A stretch of 64,000 nucleotides of DNA from Gammaproteobacteria bacterium (lineage in GTDB: Bacteria; Pseudomonadota; Gammaproteobacteria; Tenderiales; Tenderiaceae), in the NCBI GenBank assembly GCA_016200485.1, contig JACQEP010000005.1, positions 35,382 through 99,381 on the forward strand, read 5' to 3'. The position numbers and the translations under genes are program-made. This document shows positions 36,413-50,656 of the stretch, piece by piece. The notes below the pieces were generated by a model, which saw only the letters and a list, made by a program, of their open reading frames with translations, did not search any database and was not told the origin of the DNA. Numbering within the stretch: position 1 is the first letter of the stretch; every line of letters begins with the position of its first letter.

Positions 36413-38088
36413 GCCAGCGCCGTCGCGCGGCTGATCATCTCTTCTGCATGTGCACGGCTTTGAGTCGTGATTTCCTGTCCACCCAGCATACGGGCGATTT
36501 CTTCCTGGCGCTGTTTTGGCGTTAACACCGTAATCTGGGTGGCGGTCGAATCTTTACCGATCTTTTTGCTGACCTGCAAATGGTGATGACCGAGCGCGGC
36601 GACTTGCGGCAGATGTGTCACACACAGTACTTGATGGCGTTGCCCCAAGGTACGCAACTGACGGCCCACCGTTTCTGCCACGCCACCACCGATACCGGTA
36701 TCTACTTCATCGAAAATCAGTGTCGGGATGTGTTGGCCTTCGGTGAGCAACACTTGAATCGCCAGCGCGATGCGCGAGAGTTCGCCGCCGGAGGCTACTT
36801 TGGCCAAGGGTCGTGGCGGCTGGCCGGGATTGGCGCTGACTTCAAAGGCGATCTGCTCCTGACCCTGCGGATGCGGTGTATTTTCGGTGCGTGCTGTGAG
36901 CGCGATCTGAAAATTACTGGCCGGCATGCCGAGTTGCCGAATCATGTCCGTGACGGCCTTGCTGAGTTCTTTGGCCGCTTTGTTGCGCTGCTGCGTAAGT
37001 TTTTTGGCAGCCGCCAGATATTCGGCGGCGAGGGCTTGCAGTTCTTTGTCCAGCGCTTCAAGCCGAATTTCAGCTTGGTCGAGTTCGCTAAGTTCAGTCT
37101 GATATTGAGTGAGCAATGCCGGTAAGCGTGCCGGTTCGATCCTGTGTTTGCGGGCAAGATCATGAATCACGCCCAGGCGTTGTTCTATCCATGTCAGTCG
37201 CGAGGGATCGAGTTCAATGCGATCAAGATAACTGCGCAGCTCACTGCTGCTTTCCTGAATCTGGATGCTGGCGTCATCAAGCATCTGACAGACTGCGCCA
37301 AGCTTGGGGTCCAGTACGCGTAACGGCTCCAGTTCGTTGAGGGCGCGATTAATCAGCGTGAGCAGGTTCTGGTCATCGCTTTCGCTGAGTAATTCGATGG
37401 CGCGTGAACAGCGTTCAAGTATAGCGCCGCCATTGGCCAACCGCTTGTGTTCGGCATCGAGTTCAGTGAGTTCATTTTCTGCCAGATTTAATGTTTCCAG
37501 TTCGTTGACATGGAAACGCAGCAGTTCAAGCCGGGCATCACGATCACGGGCCGCCTGACGTAGCTGTTCCAGTTGTTTTGCCGTGTTTTTCCAGCGTTGA
37601 GCAATGTTAGAGATGGTGCTGAGTAAGGTTTGATTCTTGGCGTAATCATCGAGTAATTGCCGTTGCACATCGGTGCGCAATAACGATTGATGTTGATGCT
37701 GGCCGTGAATATCCACCAGCATTTCGCCTGCTTCTTGCAGCAGTTGCGCGGGCGCCGGACGGCCATTGATAAATCCCTTGGAGCGGCCTTCGGCGGTGAT
37801 TACGCGCCGCAATACACACTCACCATCGGCATCCAGTTCATGTTCGTTTAGCCATTCCTGAACCTGCGGTAAATGCTGCACATCAAATACGGCGCTGATT
37901 TCAGCCTTTTCCTGGCCATGACGGACCGCAGCGCTGTCGGCGCGGTCACCGAGCACCAGGCTTAGCGCATCGACGAGTATCGATTTGCCGGCACCGGTTT
38001 CACCGGTGAGCACGGTCATGCCGTTGCTCAAGTCAAGTTCGAGCGTATCAATAATGGCGTAATTGCGGATTTGAATCTGAGACAGCAT
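36409..38088 (-). CDS. recN: DNA repair protein RecN
   Basis: 559 residues, usual RecN length. SMC-like ABC ATPase: Walker [16 protein letters not shown] near residue 30, coiled-coil arms in the middle, signature [14 protein letters not shown], and Walker [17 protein letters not shown]. Acts in recombinational double-strand-break repair. Lies 10 bases downstream of nadK, a common gammaproteobacterial neighbour, and overlaps chrA downstream by 4 bases. Confidence 0.95.
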   Translation of the reverse strand: MLSQIQIRNYAIIDTLELDLSNGMTVLTGETGAGKSILVDALSLVLGDRADSAAVRHGQEKAEISAVFDVQHLPQVQEWLNEHELDADGECVLRRVITAEGRSKGFINGRPAPAQLLQEAGEMLVDIHGQHQHQSLLRTDVQRQLLDDYAKNQTLLSTISNIAQRWKNTAKQLEQLRQAARDRDARLELLRFHVNELETLNLAENELTELDAEHKRLANGGAILERCSRAIELLSESDDQNLLTLINRALNELEPLRVLDPKLGAVCQMLDDASIQIQESSSELRSYLDRIELDPSRLTWIEQRLGVIHDLARKHRIEPARLPALLTQYQTELSELDQAEIRLEALDKELQALAAEYLAAAKKLTQQRNKAAKELSKAVTDMIRQLGMPASNFQIALTARTENTPHPQGQEQIAFEVSANPGQPPRPLAKVASGGELSRIALAIQVLLTEGQHIPTLIFDEVDTGIGGGVAETVGRQLRTLGQRHQVLCVTHLPQVAALGHHHLQVSKKIGKDSTATQITVLTPKQRQEEIARMLGGQEITTQSRAHAEEMISRATALA

Positions 38089-38098
38089 GGCTAAACTC

Positions 38099-38962
38099 TC
38101 AACCCCAACGTAATTTGGCGCGTAGAATTTGAAAATGATCGTGGCCTTCCGGGTGAATCAAGCGCACCGGTTTGTCTTTCTTTTTGATCTTGATGCGGTC
38201 GCCGTCTTGCAAACCGAAATTCAGTTGGCCATCGAGCGTGACGCGGACGTGATTTTGATGACCTTGTTTGACGGCCACTTCAATCAAACTATCGCTGGAG
38301 ATCACCAGCGGGCGATTGCTCAAGGTGTGCGGGCACACCGGCACCAGGACGATGGCATCCAGTGACGGATACAGGATCGGTCCACCGCTGGAGAGGGCGT
38401 AGGCGGTGGAGCCGGTGGGCGTCGACACGATCAGGCCGTCAGAGCGCTGGCTGTGGACCAACTGATCGTTGACGTACGTTTCGAATTCGATCATCCGCAC
38501 CGAATTCCATTTGTGGACCACAACATCGTTGAAGGCATTGCCTTCGTTGACTACAGCGTCGTTGCGCACGACTTGTGATTCGAGCAGAAAGCGCGTGTCT
38601 TCGTCAAAATGTCCGGCCAGGATTTCGTCCATCCGGGCCAGCATTTCGTCTGGTGAAATATCCACCAGGAAACCCAGGCGGCCCAGATTGATGCCCACCA
38701 GCGGAATGCCATGATCGGCCAAAGCGCGTGCAGCATGGAGCAGGGTGCCATCGCCACCGACCACAATGGCCAGATCGCAGTGCTGGCCTAACGTGGCCAA
38801 CTCTACGGTTTGTGGCGCAGGCGTGATGTGCAAAGAATCGGCGATGGTTTTCTCAAGCAATATCTTTTTTTGCCTGGAACCCAGAAATTGCACGAGCGTG
38901 GTGATAGTCTGACTGACGCTCGGATCAGAGAATTTGCCGACGATACCAATAGTATTAAACAT
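38099..38962 (-). CDS. nadK: NAD kinase
   Basis: 287 residues from MFNTIGIVGK; a start two codons earlier is possible. NAD kinase motifs are VVGGDGTLLHAARAL (GGDGT), and GLIVSTPTGSTAYALSSGGPI. Phosphorylates NAD to NADP in the cytosol. First gene of nadK-recN-chrA, divergent from hrcA, with the CIRCE element in the gap between them. Confidence 0.95.
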   Translation of the reverse strand: MFNTIGIVGKFSDPSVSQTITTLVQFLGSRQKKILLEKTIADSLHITPAPQTVELATLGQHCDLAIVVGGDGTLLHAARALADHGIPLVGINLGRLGFLVDISPDEMLARMDEILAGHFDEDTRFLLESQVVRNDAVVNEGNAFNDVVVHKWNSVRMIEFETYVNDQLVHSQRSDGLIVSTPTGSTAYALSSGGPILYPSLDAIVLVPVCPHTLSNRPLVISSDSLIEVAVKQGHQNHVRVTLDGQLNFGLQDGDRIKIKKKDKPVRLIHPEGHDHFQILRAKLRWG

Positions 38963-39066
38963 GACCAATCACTTCACTACAGTTGTGGTGGTGGCGAATC
39001 GCCATCATTGTGCCATTTTGTCCCCCGGCTGTCTTGACAGTTTGGGGGGGAGGTTGATAGTTTAAC

Positions 39067-39093
39067 TTAGCACTCTTATGTATTGAGTGCTAA
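39067..39093 (+). promoter_or_regulatory. CIRCE operator (HrcA-binding site)
   Basis: TTAGCACTC, nine spacer bases, GAGTGCTAA: a perfect match to the CIRCE consensus. It ends 34 bases before the hrcA ATG at 39128, so HrcA should repress its own gene and possibly read-through into grpE. Confidence 0.95.
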
Positions 39094-39127
39094 GTATTTT
39101 TCAAAGGTTCCAGGGGTGGAGAGCGAA

Positions 39128-40165
39128 ATGGGTATTGAACTCGGTGAGCGTTCGCAACGTCTGCTCAGAATCTTGATCGAGAGTTATATTCGTGAAGGGC
39201 AGCCCGTAGGTTCCCGTACCCTGGCGCGCGATTCGCGGCTGGACGTCAGTCCGGCCACCGTGCGCAATATCATGGCTGACCTTGAAGACATGGGCTTGAT
39301 CGTCTCGCCTCATACTTCGGCCGGTCGCATGCCTACCGCCAAAGGCTACCGCTTGTTTGTCGACAGCCTGCTGACGGTGCAGCCGCTGAGCCAGAATGAG
39401 GTCAAGCGTCTGCAATATCAGCTCGGCAACATCGGCGATATCGACAATCTGGTCAGCAAGGCCTCGGAGTTGTTGTCGGAAGTGACGCACATGGCGGGGG
39501 TGGTGATGGTGCCCAGCCCCGCGGCCTTGTCGCTGACCCACATTGAATTCATGTCGCTTTCCAATCGGCGGGTACTGGCGATTCTGGTGTTGAATAATGC
39601 CGAGGTGCGCAATGTCATCATTGATACCCAGCGCGAACATACCAAATCAGAGCTGGAACAGGCGAGTAATTATCTAAATGCTGCTTTTGCCGGGCGTGGT
39701 CTGGCCAAGGTGCGCGAAAAATTGCTGGGTGAGATGCGCCAAACCAAGACCGATATGGATAGCATCATGCAGGCCGCGATTGAGATGGCGGATAAAGTTT
39801 TTCTTGCCGATGAATCGCCCAAGGCCGATTACGTGGTGGCTGGACAGACCAATTTGATGGGATTCCAGGACTGGTCGCAGGTTGAACGCCTGCGGCACCT
39901 GTTTGACGCCTTTAATGAGAAGCGCGACATCCTTTATTTGCTGGATGGCTGTCTGGGTACCGATGGGGTCAAGATCTTTATCGGTGAGGAATCGGGGTAC
40001 AAGATTCTGGATGAATGCAGCGTCGTGACGGCGCCCTACGAAGTGGAGGGGCAACGGGTCGGGGTGTTGGGCGTGATCGGCCCGACGCGAATGGCCTATG
40101 AGCGGGTGATCCCGATTGTGGACGCGACCGCGAAATTATTGGGTCATGCCTTGAATCGGGGTTAG
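39128..40165 (+). CDS. hrcA: Heat-inducible transcription repressor HrcA
   Basis: 345 residues from ATG 39128 (MGIELGERSQRLL). A TTG at 39083 is also in frame but lies in the CIRCE operator and is not used. Winged helix at about 1-75 (GQPVGSRTLARDSRLDVSPA and ATVRNIMADLEDMGL), then the GAF-like and dimerisation parts ending in GPTRMAYERVIPIVD. Represses heat-shock genes through CIRCE. First in the hrcA, grpE, dnaK, dnaJ block. Only hrcA has a visible CIRCE. Confidence 0.95.
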   Translation: MGIELGERSQRLLRILIESYIREGQPVGSRTLARDSRLDVSPATVRNIMADLEDMGLIVSPHTSAGRMPTAKGYRLFVDSLLTVQPLSQNEVKRLQYQLGNIGDIDNLVSKASELLSEVTHMAGVVMVPSPAALSLTHIEFMSLSNRRVLAILVLNNAEVRNVIIDTQREHTKSELEQASNYLNAAFAGRGLAKVREKLLGEMRQTKTDMDSIMQAAIEMADKVFLADESPKADYVVAGQTNLMGFQDWSQVERLRHLFDAFNEKRDILYLLDGCLGTDGVKIFIGEESGYKILDECSVVTAPYEVEGQRVGVLGVIGPTRMAYERVIPIVDATAKLLGHALNRG

Positions 40166-40209
40166 TTAGCCCTATATTCCTAATATCCAGCACAAAGGCG
40201 CTATAAATC

Positions 40210-40346
40210 CAAAATCCAGCGCGGAGGCGCAGAGACGCGGAGAAAAGCTAAAAATTCCGTTCGGGGAAGAAGTTGTTGGTACGGCGTAGATAACTGATAA
40301 AGCGCCCGTTTTCAATGTTACCTCTGCGTCTCCGCGTTGGATTTTT
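40210..40346. repeat. 137-bp inverted repeat (CGCGGAG family) between hrcA and grpE
   Basis: Left arm AAAATCCAGCGCGGAGGCGC then AGAGACGCGGAG. Right arm CCTCTGCGTCTCCGCGTTGG then ATTTTT. Arms are complementary with few mismatches over about 30 bases. This fills most of the 280-base hrcA-grpE gap. A half copy lies at 189-226. Confidence 0.82.
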
Positions 40347-40445
40347 CGGGTCTTAGGTGAATAGTTACGTGGCGGAAATGGTTTGTTATCATGGCGCCCT
40401 TAACCTCCGTCAGTGTTTACTTTTTACTGTAACAAGGCGATACAA

Positions 40446-41072
40446 ATGACTGATTATCAAAAGGAAACAAAAGAAGTGCAGGCCGAAGATGCTATTCTAG
40501 ACGATGCCGAAGTCAATGCCGGGGGAGATGAAGCCAAGCCCACTTATGAGCAATTGTTGCTGACATTACAGGATGCCCAGGCCAAGGCGGATGAGCACTG
40601 GAACCAATTGCTGTTTACCAAGGCAGAGATGGAGAACACTCGCCGCCGCATCGAGCGCGAAGCGGACAATGCCCGAAAATATGCCCTTGAAAAGTTCGTC
40701 AATGAACTGTTGCCGGTCAAGGACGGTCTGGATCTAGGTTTTGCCGCGGCGGGTGAGCCAGGCGCCGATCTGGCCCAAGTCCGCGAAGGTTTGGCGCTGA
40801 CCATGAACATGATGGGGATCGCGCTGGAAAAATTCGGTGTCAAAGAAATCAATCCCCAGGGGGAAAAGTTTAATCCAGAGCGGCATCAGGCGATGTCGAT
40901 GCAGATCGTGCCCAATGCGGCCCCCAACACGGTGGTGGCGGTATACCAGAAGGGTTACACCCTCAACGATCGCTTGGTACGGCCAGCGATGGTGGTCGTG
41001 GCAGGCCCCGGATCGGGTGTGCAGGCGGGAACAGAACCGCCGGCCACATCCCCGTTCGATGAAATGGCTTGA
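40446..41072 (+). CDS. grpE: Nucleotide exchange factor GrpE
   Basis: 208 residues from ATG 40446 (AAGG upstream). An acidic disordered N-terminus (about 1-45) precedes the long coiled coil (FTKAEMENTRRRIEREADNA) and the beta-wing domain (NPERHQAMSMQIVPNAAPNT, YQKGYTLNDRLVRPAMVVVA). Releases ADP from DnaK. Followed after 77 bases by dnaK. Confidence 0.95.
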   Translation: MTDYQKETKEVQAEDAILDDAEVNAGGDEAKPTYEQLLLTLQDAQAKADEHWNQLLFTKAEMENTRRRIEREADNARKYALEKFVNELLPVKDGLDLGFAAAGEPGADLAQVREGLALTMNMMGIALEKFGVKEINPQGEKFNPERHQAMSMQIVPNAAPNTVVAVYQKGYTLNDRLVRPAMVVVAGPGSGVQAGTEPPATSPFDEMA

Positions 41073-41149
41073 AACGGCAAAAATTGCCCCCATCTGTACG
41101 AACAGGTACTTACACATTTTCTTAAAGAATTAGTTACGGAGACTGAATC

Positions 41150-43084
41150 ATGGCGAAGATTATCGGGATCGACCTGGGAACCACCAACTCCTGTGTCGCA
41201 ATCATGGAAGGCGGCAAGCCCCGGGTCATTGAAAACGCGGAAGGTGATCGTACTACGCCCTCGATCGTGGCCTACGCCGATGACGGTGAGGTGCTGGTTG
41301 GACAATCGGCCAAGCGCCAGGCCGTCACCAATCCTAAAAACACCTTATACGCGATTAAGCGTCTGATTGGCCGCCGCTTCACCGACGCTGAAGTGCAGAA
41401 GGACATCAAGATGGTGCCTTACGCTATCGTCAAGGCCGACAACGGCGATGCCTGGGTGGATGTAAACGGCCGCAAGATGGCGCCGCCGGAAATTTCTGCC
41501 CGTGTGCTGATGAAAATGAAAAAGACCGCTGAGGATTATCTCGGTGAGCCGGTGACCGAGGCAGTCATCACCGTGCCTGCCTATTTCAATGATTCACAGC
41601 GTCAAGCGACCAAAGATGCCGGCCGCATTGCCGGTCTGGAAGTGAAGCGTATTATCAATGAACCCACCGCTGCCGCGCTGGCATTTGGTATGGACAAGAG
41701 CGGTGGCGATCGCAAGATTGCTGTTTATGACTTGGGTGGTGGTACTTTTGATATTTCGATCATCGAAATCGCCGATGTGGGAGGCGAACAACAGTTCGAA
41801 GTATTGTCCACCAACGGTGACACTTTCCTCGGCGGCGAAGATTTCGACATGCGCCTGATCGATTATCTGGCGGATGAATTCAAGAAAGAGCAGGGCATCG
41901 ATCTGCGCGGCGATCCGCTGGCGATGCAGCGTCTGAAAGAAGCAGCGGAAAAGTCCAAGATCGAATTGTCATCCAGTCAGCAGACGGATGTGAATCTGCC
42001 ATATATCACGGCCGATCAGAAAGGTCCGAAGCATTTGAATATCAAGATCACCCGCGCCAAGCTGGAATCGCTGGTGTCTGAGTTGATTGAGAAAACGATT
42101 TTACCCTGCAAGCAGGCGTTGCAAGATGCCGGTTTGTCGGTGACCCAGATCGACGACGTGATTCTGGTCGGTGGTCAAACCCGCATGCCGAAGGTGCAGG
42201 AGGCAGTGAAGAACTTCTTCGGTAAAGAACCGCGCAAGGATGTGAATCCTGATGAAGCCGTCGCTGTCGGTGCGGCAATTCAAGGCGGTGTCTTGGGCGG
42301 TCAGGTCAAAGACGTGTTGTTGCTTGACGTCACGCCGCTGTCGCTGGGGATTGAAACCATGGGCGGTGTCATGACCAAGCTCATTGAGCGCAATACCACG
42401 ATCCCGACCAAGGCCGCGCAGGTGTTTTCGACGGCTGAAGATCGGCAGACGGCAGTCACCGTGCATGTATTGCAGGGCGAACGTGAGCGTGCAATGAATA
42501 ACAAATCGCTGGGTCGTTTCGATCTGAGCGATATTCCGCCCGCGCCGCGCGGTGTACCGCAGATTGAAGTCAGTTTTGACATCGATGCCAACGGTATCTT
42601 GCACGTCTCGGCCAAAGACAAAGCCACCGGCAAGCAGCAGTCGATCCAGATCAAGGCCTCTTCCGGTCTGAACGATACCGAGATCGAACGCATGGTGCGT
42701 GATGCCGAGGCGCACAAGGAAGAAGATCGCAAGTTCCATGAATTGGTGCAGACCCGCAATCAGGCCGACAACCTGATTCATGCGACCACCAAATCGTTGA
42801 CCGATTTGGGCGATCAGGTGCAGGCAGATGAAAAGAAGCAGATCGAAGAGGCTATCGAGGCGCTCAAGCAAGTGCTGAAGGACGAAAACAAGGACGAGAT
42901 CGAAGCCAAGATCGCTGCTCTGGGTGCGGTTTCTGACAAGCTGGCTGAGCGCGTATATGCTCAACAAGCAGCTGCCGGTCAGGCGCAAGCCGGCCATGCT
43001 GCGCAAGGCGAAGCACAACCCAAGGCCAAAGAAGGCGTGGTTGATGCCGAGTTTGAAGAAGTGAAGGATGACAAGCGGGCTTAA
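41150..43084 (+). CDS. dnaK: Chaperone DnaK (Hsp70)
   Basis: 644 residues, standard length. N-terminal ATPase: [42 protein letters not shown]. Substrate domain at about 390-505 ([14 protein letters not shown]) and C-terminal lid ending in the EEVKDDKRA acidic tail. ATP-driven folding with DnaJ and GrpE. A terminator follows, so dnaJ must have its own promoter or be reached by read-through. Confidence 0.98.
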   Translation: MAKIIGIDLGTTNSCVAIMEGGKPRVIENAEGDRTTPSIVAYADDGEVLVGQSAKRQAVTNPKNTLYAIKRLIGRRFTDAEVQKDIKMVPYAIVKADNGDAWVDVNGRKMAPPEISARVLMKMKKTAEDYLGEPVTEAVITVPAYFNDSQRQATKDAGRIAGLEVKRIINEPTAAALAFGMDKSGGDRKIAVYDLGGGTFDISIIEIADVGGEQQFEVLSTNGDTFLGGEDFDMRLIDYLADEFKKEQGIDLRGDPLAMQRLKEAAEKSKIELSSSQQTDVNLPYITADQKGPKHLNIKITRAKLESLVSELIEKTILPCKQALQDAGLSVTQIDDVILVGGQTRMPKVQEAVKNFFGKEPRKDVNPDEAVAVGAAIQGGVLGGQVKDVLLLDVTPLSLGIETMGGVMTKLIERNTTIPTKAAQVFSTAEDRQTAVTVHVLQGERERAMNNKSLGRFDLSDIPPAPRGVPQIEVSFDIDANGILHVSAKDKATGKQQSIQIKASSGLNDTEIERMVRDAEAHKEEDRKFHELVQTRNQADNLIHATTKSLTDLGDQVQADEKKQIEEAIEALKQVLKDENKDEIEAKIAALGAVSDKLAERVYAQQAAAGQAQAGHAAQGEAQPKAKEGVVDAEFEEVKDDKRA

Positions 43085-43110
43085 CGCTTGGTGTTTGAAC
43101 GTTTGAATTA

Positions 43111-43140
43111 CAAAGACGGGCAGTGGCCCGTCTTTGTTTT
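43111..43140 (+). terminator. Terminator after dnaK
   Basis: CAAAGACGGGC, short loop, GCCCGTCTTTG, then TTTT. Confidence 0.88.
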
Positions 43141-43160
43141 GTTGGCAGGTGATTGAAAAC

Positions 43161-43328
43161 TCCCTCTCCCTCTGGGAGAGGTATCTGCATATCTTGCTAT
43201 GCTGTAGAACGAAGTGTTCCTTCTCCCTCAGGGAGAAGGATAGGATGAGGGGGGGTATAATGTAGGGGCGATTCATGAATCGCCCCTACGAACCCCTCAC
43301 CCCAACCCTCTCCCTGAGGGAGAGGGGG
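43161..43328. repeat. Cluster of three CCCTCTCCCTGAGGG-type hairpins around a GATTCATGAATC palindrome
   Basis: Hairpins CTCCCTCTGGGAG-type at 43161-43182, TTCTCCCTCAGGGAGAAGGA at 43218-43252 and CCCTCTCCCTGAGGGAGAGG at 43291-43328. A perfect copy 4 of the 28-base GATTCATGAATC palindrome is nested at 43262-43289. Together they fill the 300-base dnaK-dnaJ gap. The repeats inserted beside or into each other. Confidence 0.85.
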
Positions 43329-43385
43329 TAGACATTTTTCAATGTATTGTTGGGGATTTGTGGTTGCTACTGGTGATTGAATAAC

Positions 43386-44531
43386 ATGGCCAAACGAGAT
43401 TTTTACGAAATTCTGGGTGTTGCACGTAATGCCAGTGAAGCCGACATTAAAAAGGCTTACCGGCGCGCGGCGCAAAAACATCATCCTGACCGTAATCCTG
43501 ACGACAAAACGGCAGAAGAAAAATTCAAAGAGGCCAAGGAAGCTTACGAAGTGCTTTCCGATGCCCGCAAGCGCGCAGCCTATGATCAATTCGGTCATGC
43601 CGGTATCGATCCTTCTGCAGCGGCGGGTGGCGCAGGTGCTGGTTTCGGCGGCGGGGCCAACTTCAGTGACATCTTTGGCGATGTCTTCGGCGATATTTTT
43701 GGTGGTGCACGCAACGGCGGTGGCGGTAATCGCGTGTTTCGCGGCGCTGACCTGCGTTATAACCTGGAATTGAGTCTTGAAGATGCGGTGCGCGGCACAA
43801 CTGTAAAGGTGCGTGTGCCGACGCAAGTCAAATGCCGCGCCTGTGAAGGCAGCGGTGCCAAGAAGGGAAGCAGTCCCGTTTCGTGTACCACGTGCGGCGG
43901 CCGTGGTCAGGTGCGGATTCAGCAGGGTTTCTTCTCGTTGCAGCAGGCTTGCCCGCAATGTCATGGTTCCGGGTCAATCATCAAGGACCCGTGTGCAACT
44001 TGTCATGGCGAAGGCCGGGTTCATGAGCAAAAAACACTGTCGGTGAAGATCCCGGCCGGGGTTGATAATGGCGATCGTATCCGCTTGAGTGGTGAAGGCG
44101 AAGCCGGTGAAAACGGTGGTCCGCCGGGCGATCTCTATGTTCAGATCAAGGTCAAACCACATCCAATCTTTACCCGTGAGGATGCCGATTTGCACTGTGA
44201 AGTACCTATTGGCTTCACTACTGCCGCTTTGGGTGGGGAATTGGAAGTGCCGACGCTGGTTGGGCGTGTGAGTCTAAAAATCCCGGCGGAGACGCAAACC
44301 GGGCAAACGTTCCGCTTACGCGGCAAAGGCGTGAAATCAGTGCACAGTGATATGACTGGCGATATGCTGTGCAAAGTCGTGGTCGAAACGCCGGTCAGTC
44401 TCAATCGCCGTCAGAAAGAATTGCTGGAAGAATTTCAGAAGGCGATGTCGGAAAACGATGGCAAACACAGCCCGCGCACCCGCACTTGGTTCGATGGTGT
44501 GAAAAAGTTTTTTGACGAAATGAAGCCTTGA
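43386..44531 (+). CDS. dnaJ: Chaperone DnaJ (Hsp40)
   Basis: 381 residues. J domain with KHHPDRNPD (HPD triad), G/F region ([20 protein letters not shown]), and four C-x2-C-x-G-x-G zinc repeats ([32 protein letters not shown]). C-terminal substrate domain follows. Stimulates DnaK ATPase. Start at 43386 ([10 protein letters not shown]). Usually within 100 bases of dnaK; here a 300-base repeat cluster and a terminator separate them. Confidence 0.97.
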   Translation: MAKRDFYEILGVARNASEADIKKAYRRAAQKHHPDRNPDDKTAEEKFKEAKEAYEVLSDARKRAAYDQFGHAGIDPSAAAGGAGAGFGGGANFSDIFGDVFGDIFGGARNGGGGNRVFRGADLRYNLELSLEDAVRGTTVKVRVPTQVKCRACEGSGAKKGSSPVSCTTCGGRGQVRIQQGFFSLQQACPQCHGSGSIIKDPCATCHGEGRVHEQKTLSVKIPAGVDNGDRIRLSGEGEAGENGGPPGDLYVQIKVKPHPIFTREDADLHCEVPIGFTTAALGGELEVPTLVGRVSLKIPAETQTGQTFRLRGKGVKSVHSDMTGDMLCKVVVETPVSLNRRQKELLEEFQKAMSENDGKHSPRTRTWFDGVKKFFDEMKP

Positions 44532-44535
44532 TTTC

Positions 44536-44681
44536 TGATTTTTATCCCCTCCTCCTGTTAGGAGGAGGGGTGGCGCGTAGCGACGGGGTGGTGGTTTATG
44601 AAAGGTGCAATGGTGTGTGATTTCTCAAGCACACCACCCCGCCCTTTGGGCACCCCTCCTCATTTTCATGAGGAGGGGAAC
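44536..44681. repeat. Composite inverted repeat, copy B (CCCCTCCTCC family)
   Basis: Same order of parts as copy A at 435-568: TATCCCCTCCTCCTGTTAGG into GGAGGGGTGGCG, a variable middle with CACACCACCCCGCCC, then CACCCCTCCTCATTTTCATG into GGAGGGG. Here it lies between dnaJ and dapB. Confidence 0.78.
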
Positions 44682-44736
44682 GTAATTGTAGCTACCGAAT
44701 ATATTTCGCGTTTATTTGCGGATAAATGCTGTTTAG

Positions 44737-45700
<964 letters not shown>

Positions 45701-45829
45701 GCTTTTCATAGACATCGCGGCGCCGGTCGAGTAAAATTTCGCGGATTCAGATTAAGGTCTTGGATCGATTGCAGCGGGATGGTTCTCAGGAGCTTATCCC
45801 GCTTTTTGCACGCGCGTAGGAGGTAGATT

Positions 45830-46969
45830 TTGAAGCATACAGCCCTACTGGTCTTGGAAGACGGCACCGCTTTTTATGGCGACTCCATCGGTGCAACGGG
45901 GCAAACCGTGGGCGAGGTCGTGTTCAACACCTCGATCACCGGTTATCAGGAAATTTTGACTGACCCCTCGTATTGCCGCCAGATCGTCACCCTGACCTAT
46001 CCCCATATCGGCAATACCGGCGCCAACGAAGAAGATGAAGAGGCTTCGAGCGTGGCCGCCAGCGGTTTGGTGATCCGCGATTTGCCGTTGCGTCCCTCCA
46101 GCTGGCGCAGCCGGGAATCTCTGGACGCCTATTTGCGTCGCCGCAACGTGGTGGGCATCGCCGGGATAGACACCCGCAAGCTGACCCGTATCCTGCGGGA
46201 GAAGGGCGCCCAAAACGGTTGCATCGTCGCCGGTGACAAACTCGACGCAGACGCCGCGCTGCAGACTGCCCGTGCCTTTCCCGGTTTGAAGGGCATGGAT
46301 CTGGCCAAGGTTGTCACCACGAGTCGTCCTTACGACTGGGCGCAAGGCAGTTGGACGCTGGAAGGTGGCCTGCCGCCTGCAGTGAAAAATTCGGCTTATC
46401 ACGTGGTCGCCTATGATTATGGCGTCAAGCGCAATATATTGCGGATGCTGGTGGATCGCGGCTGCCGCCTGACGGTGGTTCCAGCGCAGACCAGCGCCGA
46501 CGAAGTATTGAAGCTCAAGCCGGACGGTGTGTTTCTCTCCAATGGTCCGGGTGATCCGGAACCTTGTGATTATGCGATCACGGCGATTCAGCAGTTTTTG
46601 AAAACCGGCATTCCGGTATTCGGCATCTGTCTCGGTCATCAATTGCTGGGGCTGGCGAGCGGTGCCAAGACGGTGAAGATGAAATTTGGTCATCACGGCG
46701 GCAATCACCCGGTGATCGATATCGACAGCAAACAGGTGATGATCACCAGTCAGAATCACGGCTTCGCGGTTGAAGAGTCGACATTGCCGAAGACGCTGCG
46801 TGCCACTCATCGTTCCTTGTTTGATGGTTCTCTCCAGGGACTTGAGCGTACCGATGTTCCGGCCTTCAGCTTTCAGGGGCATCCCGAAGCGAGCCCTGGT
46901 CCACACGATGCAGCAGGATTATTCGATCATTTTATTGAACTGATGCAGTCCGCGAATGAACGCAAATAA
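45830..46969 (+). CDS. carA: Carbamoyl-phosphate synthase small (glutaminase) subunit
   Basis: 379 residues from a TTG start preceded by a strong AGGAGGT. N-terminal [20 protein letters not shown]; class I glutaminase domain with nucleophile in [14 protein letters not shown] and the His/Glu in [13 protein letters not shown]. Supplies ammonia to CarB for carbamoyl phosphate. The last residues NERK and the TAA are encoded by a repeat that flanks the GxxExxY gene, so the native C-terminus was replaced or trimmed there. Confidence 0.96.
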   Translation: MKHTALLVLEDGTAFYGDSIGATGQTVGEVVFNTSITGYQEILTDPSYCRQIVTLTYPHIGNTGANEEDEEASSVAASGLVIRDLPLRPSSWRSRESLDAYLRRRNVVGIAGIDTRKLTRILREKGAQNGCIVAGDKLDADAALQTARAFPGLKGMDLAKVVTTSRPYDWAQGSWTLEGGLPPAVKNSAYHVVAYDYGVKRNILRMLVDRGCRLTVVPAQTSADEVLKLKPDGVFLSNGPGDPEPCDYAITAIQQFLKTGIPVFGICLGHQLLGLASGAKTVKMKFGHHGGNHPVIDIDSKQVMITSQNHGFAVEESTLPKTLRATHRSLFDGSLQGLERTDVPAFSFQGHPEASPGPHDAAGLFDHFIELMQSANERK

Positions 46970-46992
46970 ACGCTAATAAAAACGAATAGATT
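46948..46992. repeat. Left flank repeat of the GxxExxY cassette
   Basis: GCGAATGAACGCAAATAAAC followed by GCTAATAAAAACGAATA. Its complement-like partner lies at 47378-47417. The carA stop is inside it. Confidence 0.78.
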
Positions 46993-46995
46993 TGT

Positions 46996-47382
46996 ATGCG
47001 GCTTACGGCGCTTTCAGAACAGGTTATAGGTTGTGCGTTTGAAGTGAGTAATAGGCTGGGTGCGGGATTTCTTGAGGCGGTTTACGAAAATGCCTTGTGC
47101 CATGAATTGACATATAAGGGTGTTCCCTTTGTACGGCAAAAGCCATTGGAAGTCAGATATCGCGGTAAGATAGTAGGCAATTACGTCGCCGATATTGTCG
47201 TTGGAAACAGATTATTGTTGGAGCTGAAGGCGCTTTCGAAATTGTCGCCTGAGCATGATGCCCAAGTGATGAACTATCTGAATGCATCTGGGTTGAAAGT
47301 GGGGCTGTTATTGAACTTTGGTACGCCAAAGCTGGGTATCCGCCGTATCGTATGGGAATACAATGAGTGTGAACGAATATGA
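46996..47382 (+). CDS. GxxExxY family protein (predicted PD-(D/E)XK nuclease fold)
   Basis: 128 residues. The family name motif reads GAGFLEAVYENAL near residue 22. It is followed by VRYRGKIVGNYVADIVVGNRLLLELKAL, in which D-(x)n-ELK matches the PD-(D/E)XK core. Function is not established; such small proteins are widely scattered. It is inserted between carA and carB, which are normally adjacent, and is enclosed by inverted copies of an AACGCGAAT-type repeat. No clear RBS. Confidence 0.82.
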   Translation: MRLTALSEQVIGCAFEVSNRLGAGFLEAVYENALCHELTYKGVPFVRQKPLEVRYRGKIVGNYVADIVVGNRLLLELKALSKLSPEHDAQVMNYLNASGLKVGLLLNFGTPKLGIRRIVWEYNECERI

Positions 47383-47417
47383 TTTTATTCGCGTCCATTC
47401 GCGTTCATTTGCGGACT
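47378..47417. repeat. Right flank repeat of the GxxExxY cassette
   Basis: GATTTTATTCGCGTCCATTC then GCGTTCATTTGCGGA. On the reverse strand this reads CCGCAAATGAACGCGAATGG, matching the left flank GCGAATGAACGCAAATAAAC in order of units. Confidence 0.78.
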
Positions 47418-47431
47418 GATTGAGTTAGAAA

Positions 47432-50652
<3,221 letters not shown>

Positions 50653-50656
<4 letters not shown>

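Noticed and set aside
42101..43276. 391-residue open frame on the minus strand opposite dnaK
   Set aside because: A well-known shadow of dnaK codon bias. No RBS or recognisable domain, and its 5' end runs through the intergenic repeats.
43197..43964. 255-residue minus-strand frame opposite the 5' part of dnaJ
   Set aside because: Its N-terminal part is antisense to dnaJ and its C-terminus is a translation of the intergenic hairpins (PLPQGEGWGEG, LLPEGEG).
45845..46906. 353-residue open frame on the minus strand opposite carA
   Set aside because: carA is unambiguous on the plus strand with all motifs. The reverse frame has only low-complexity His/Arg-rich sequence.
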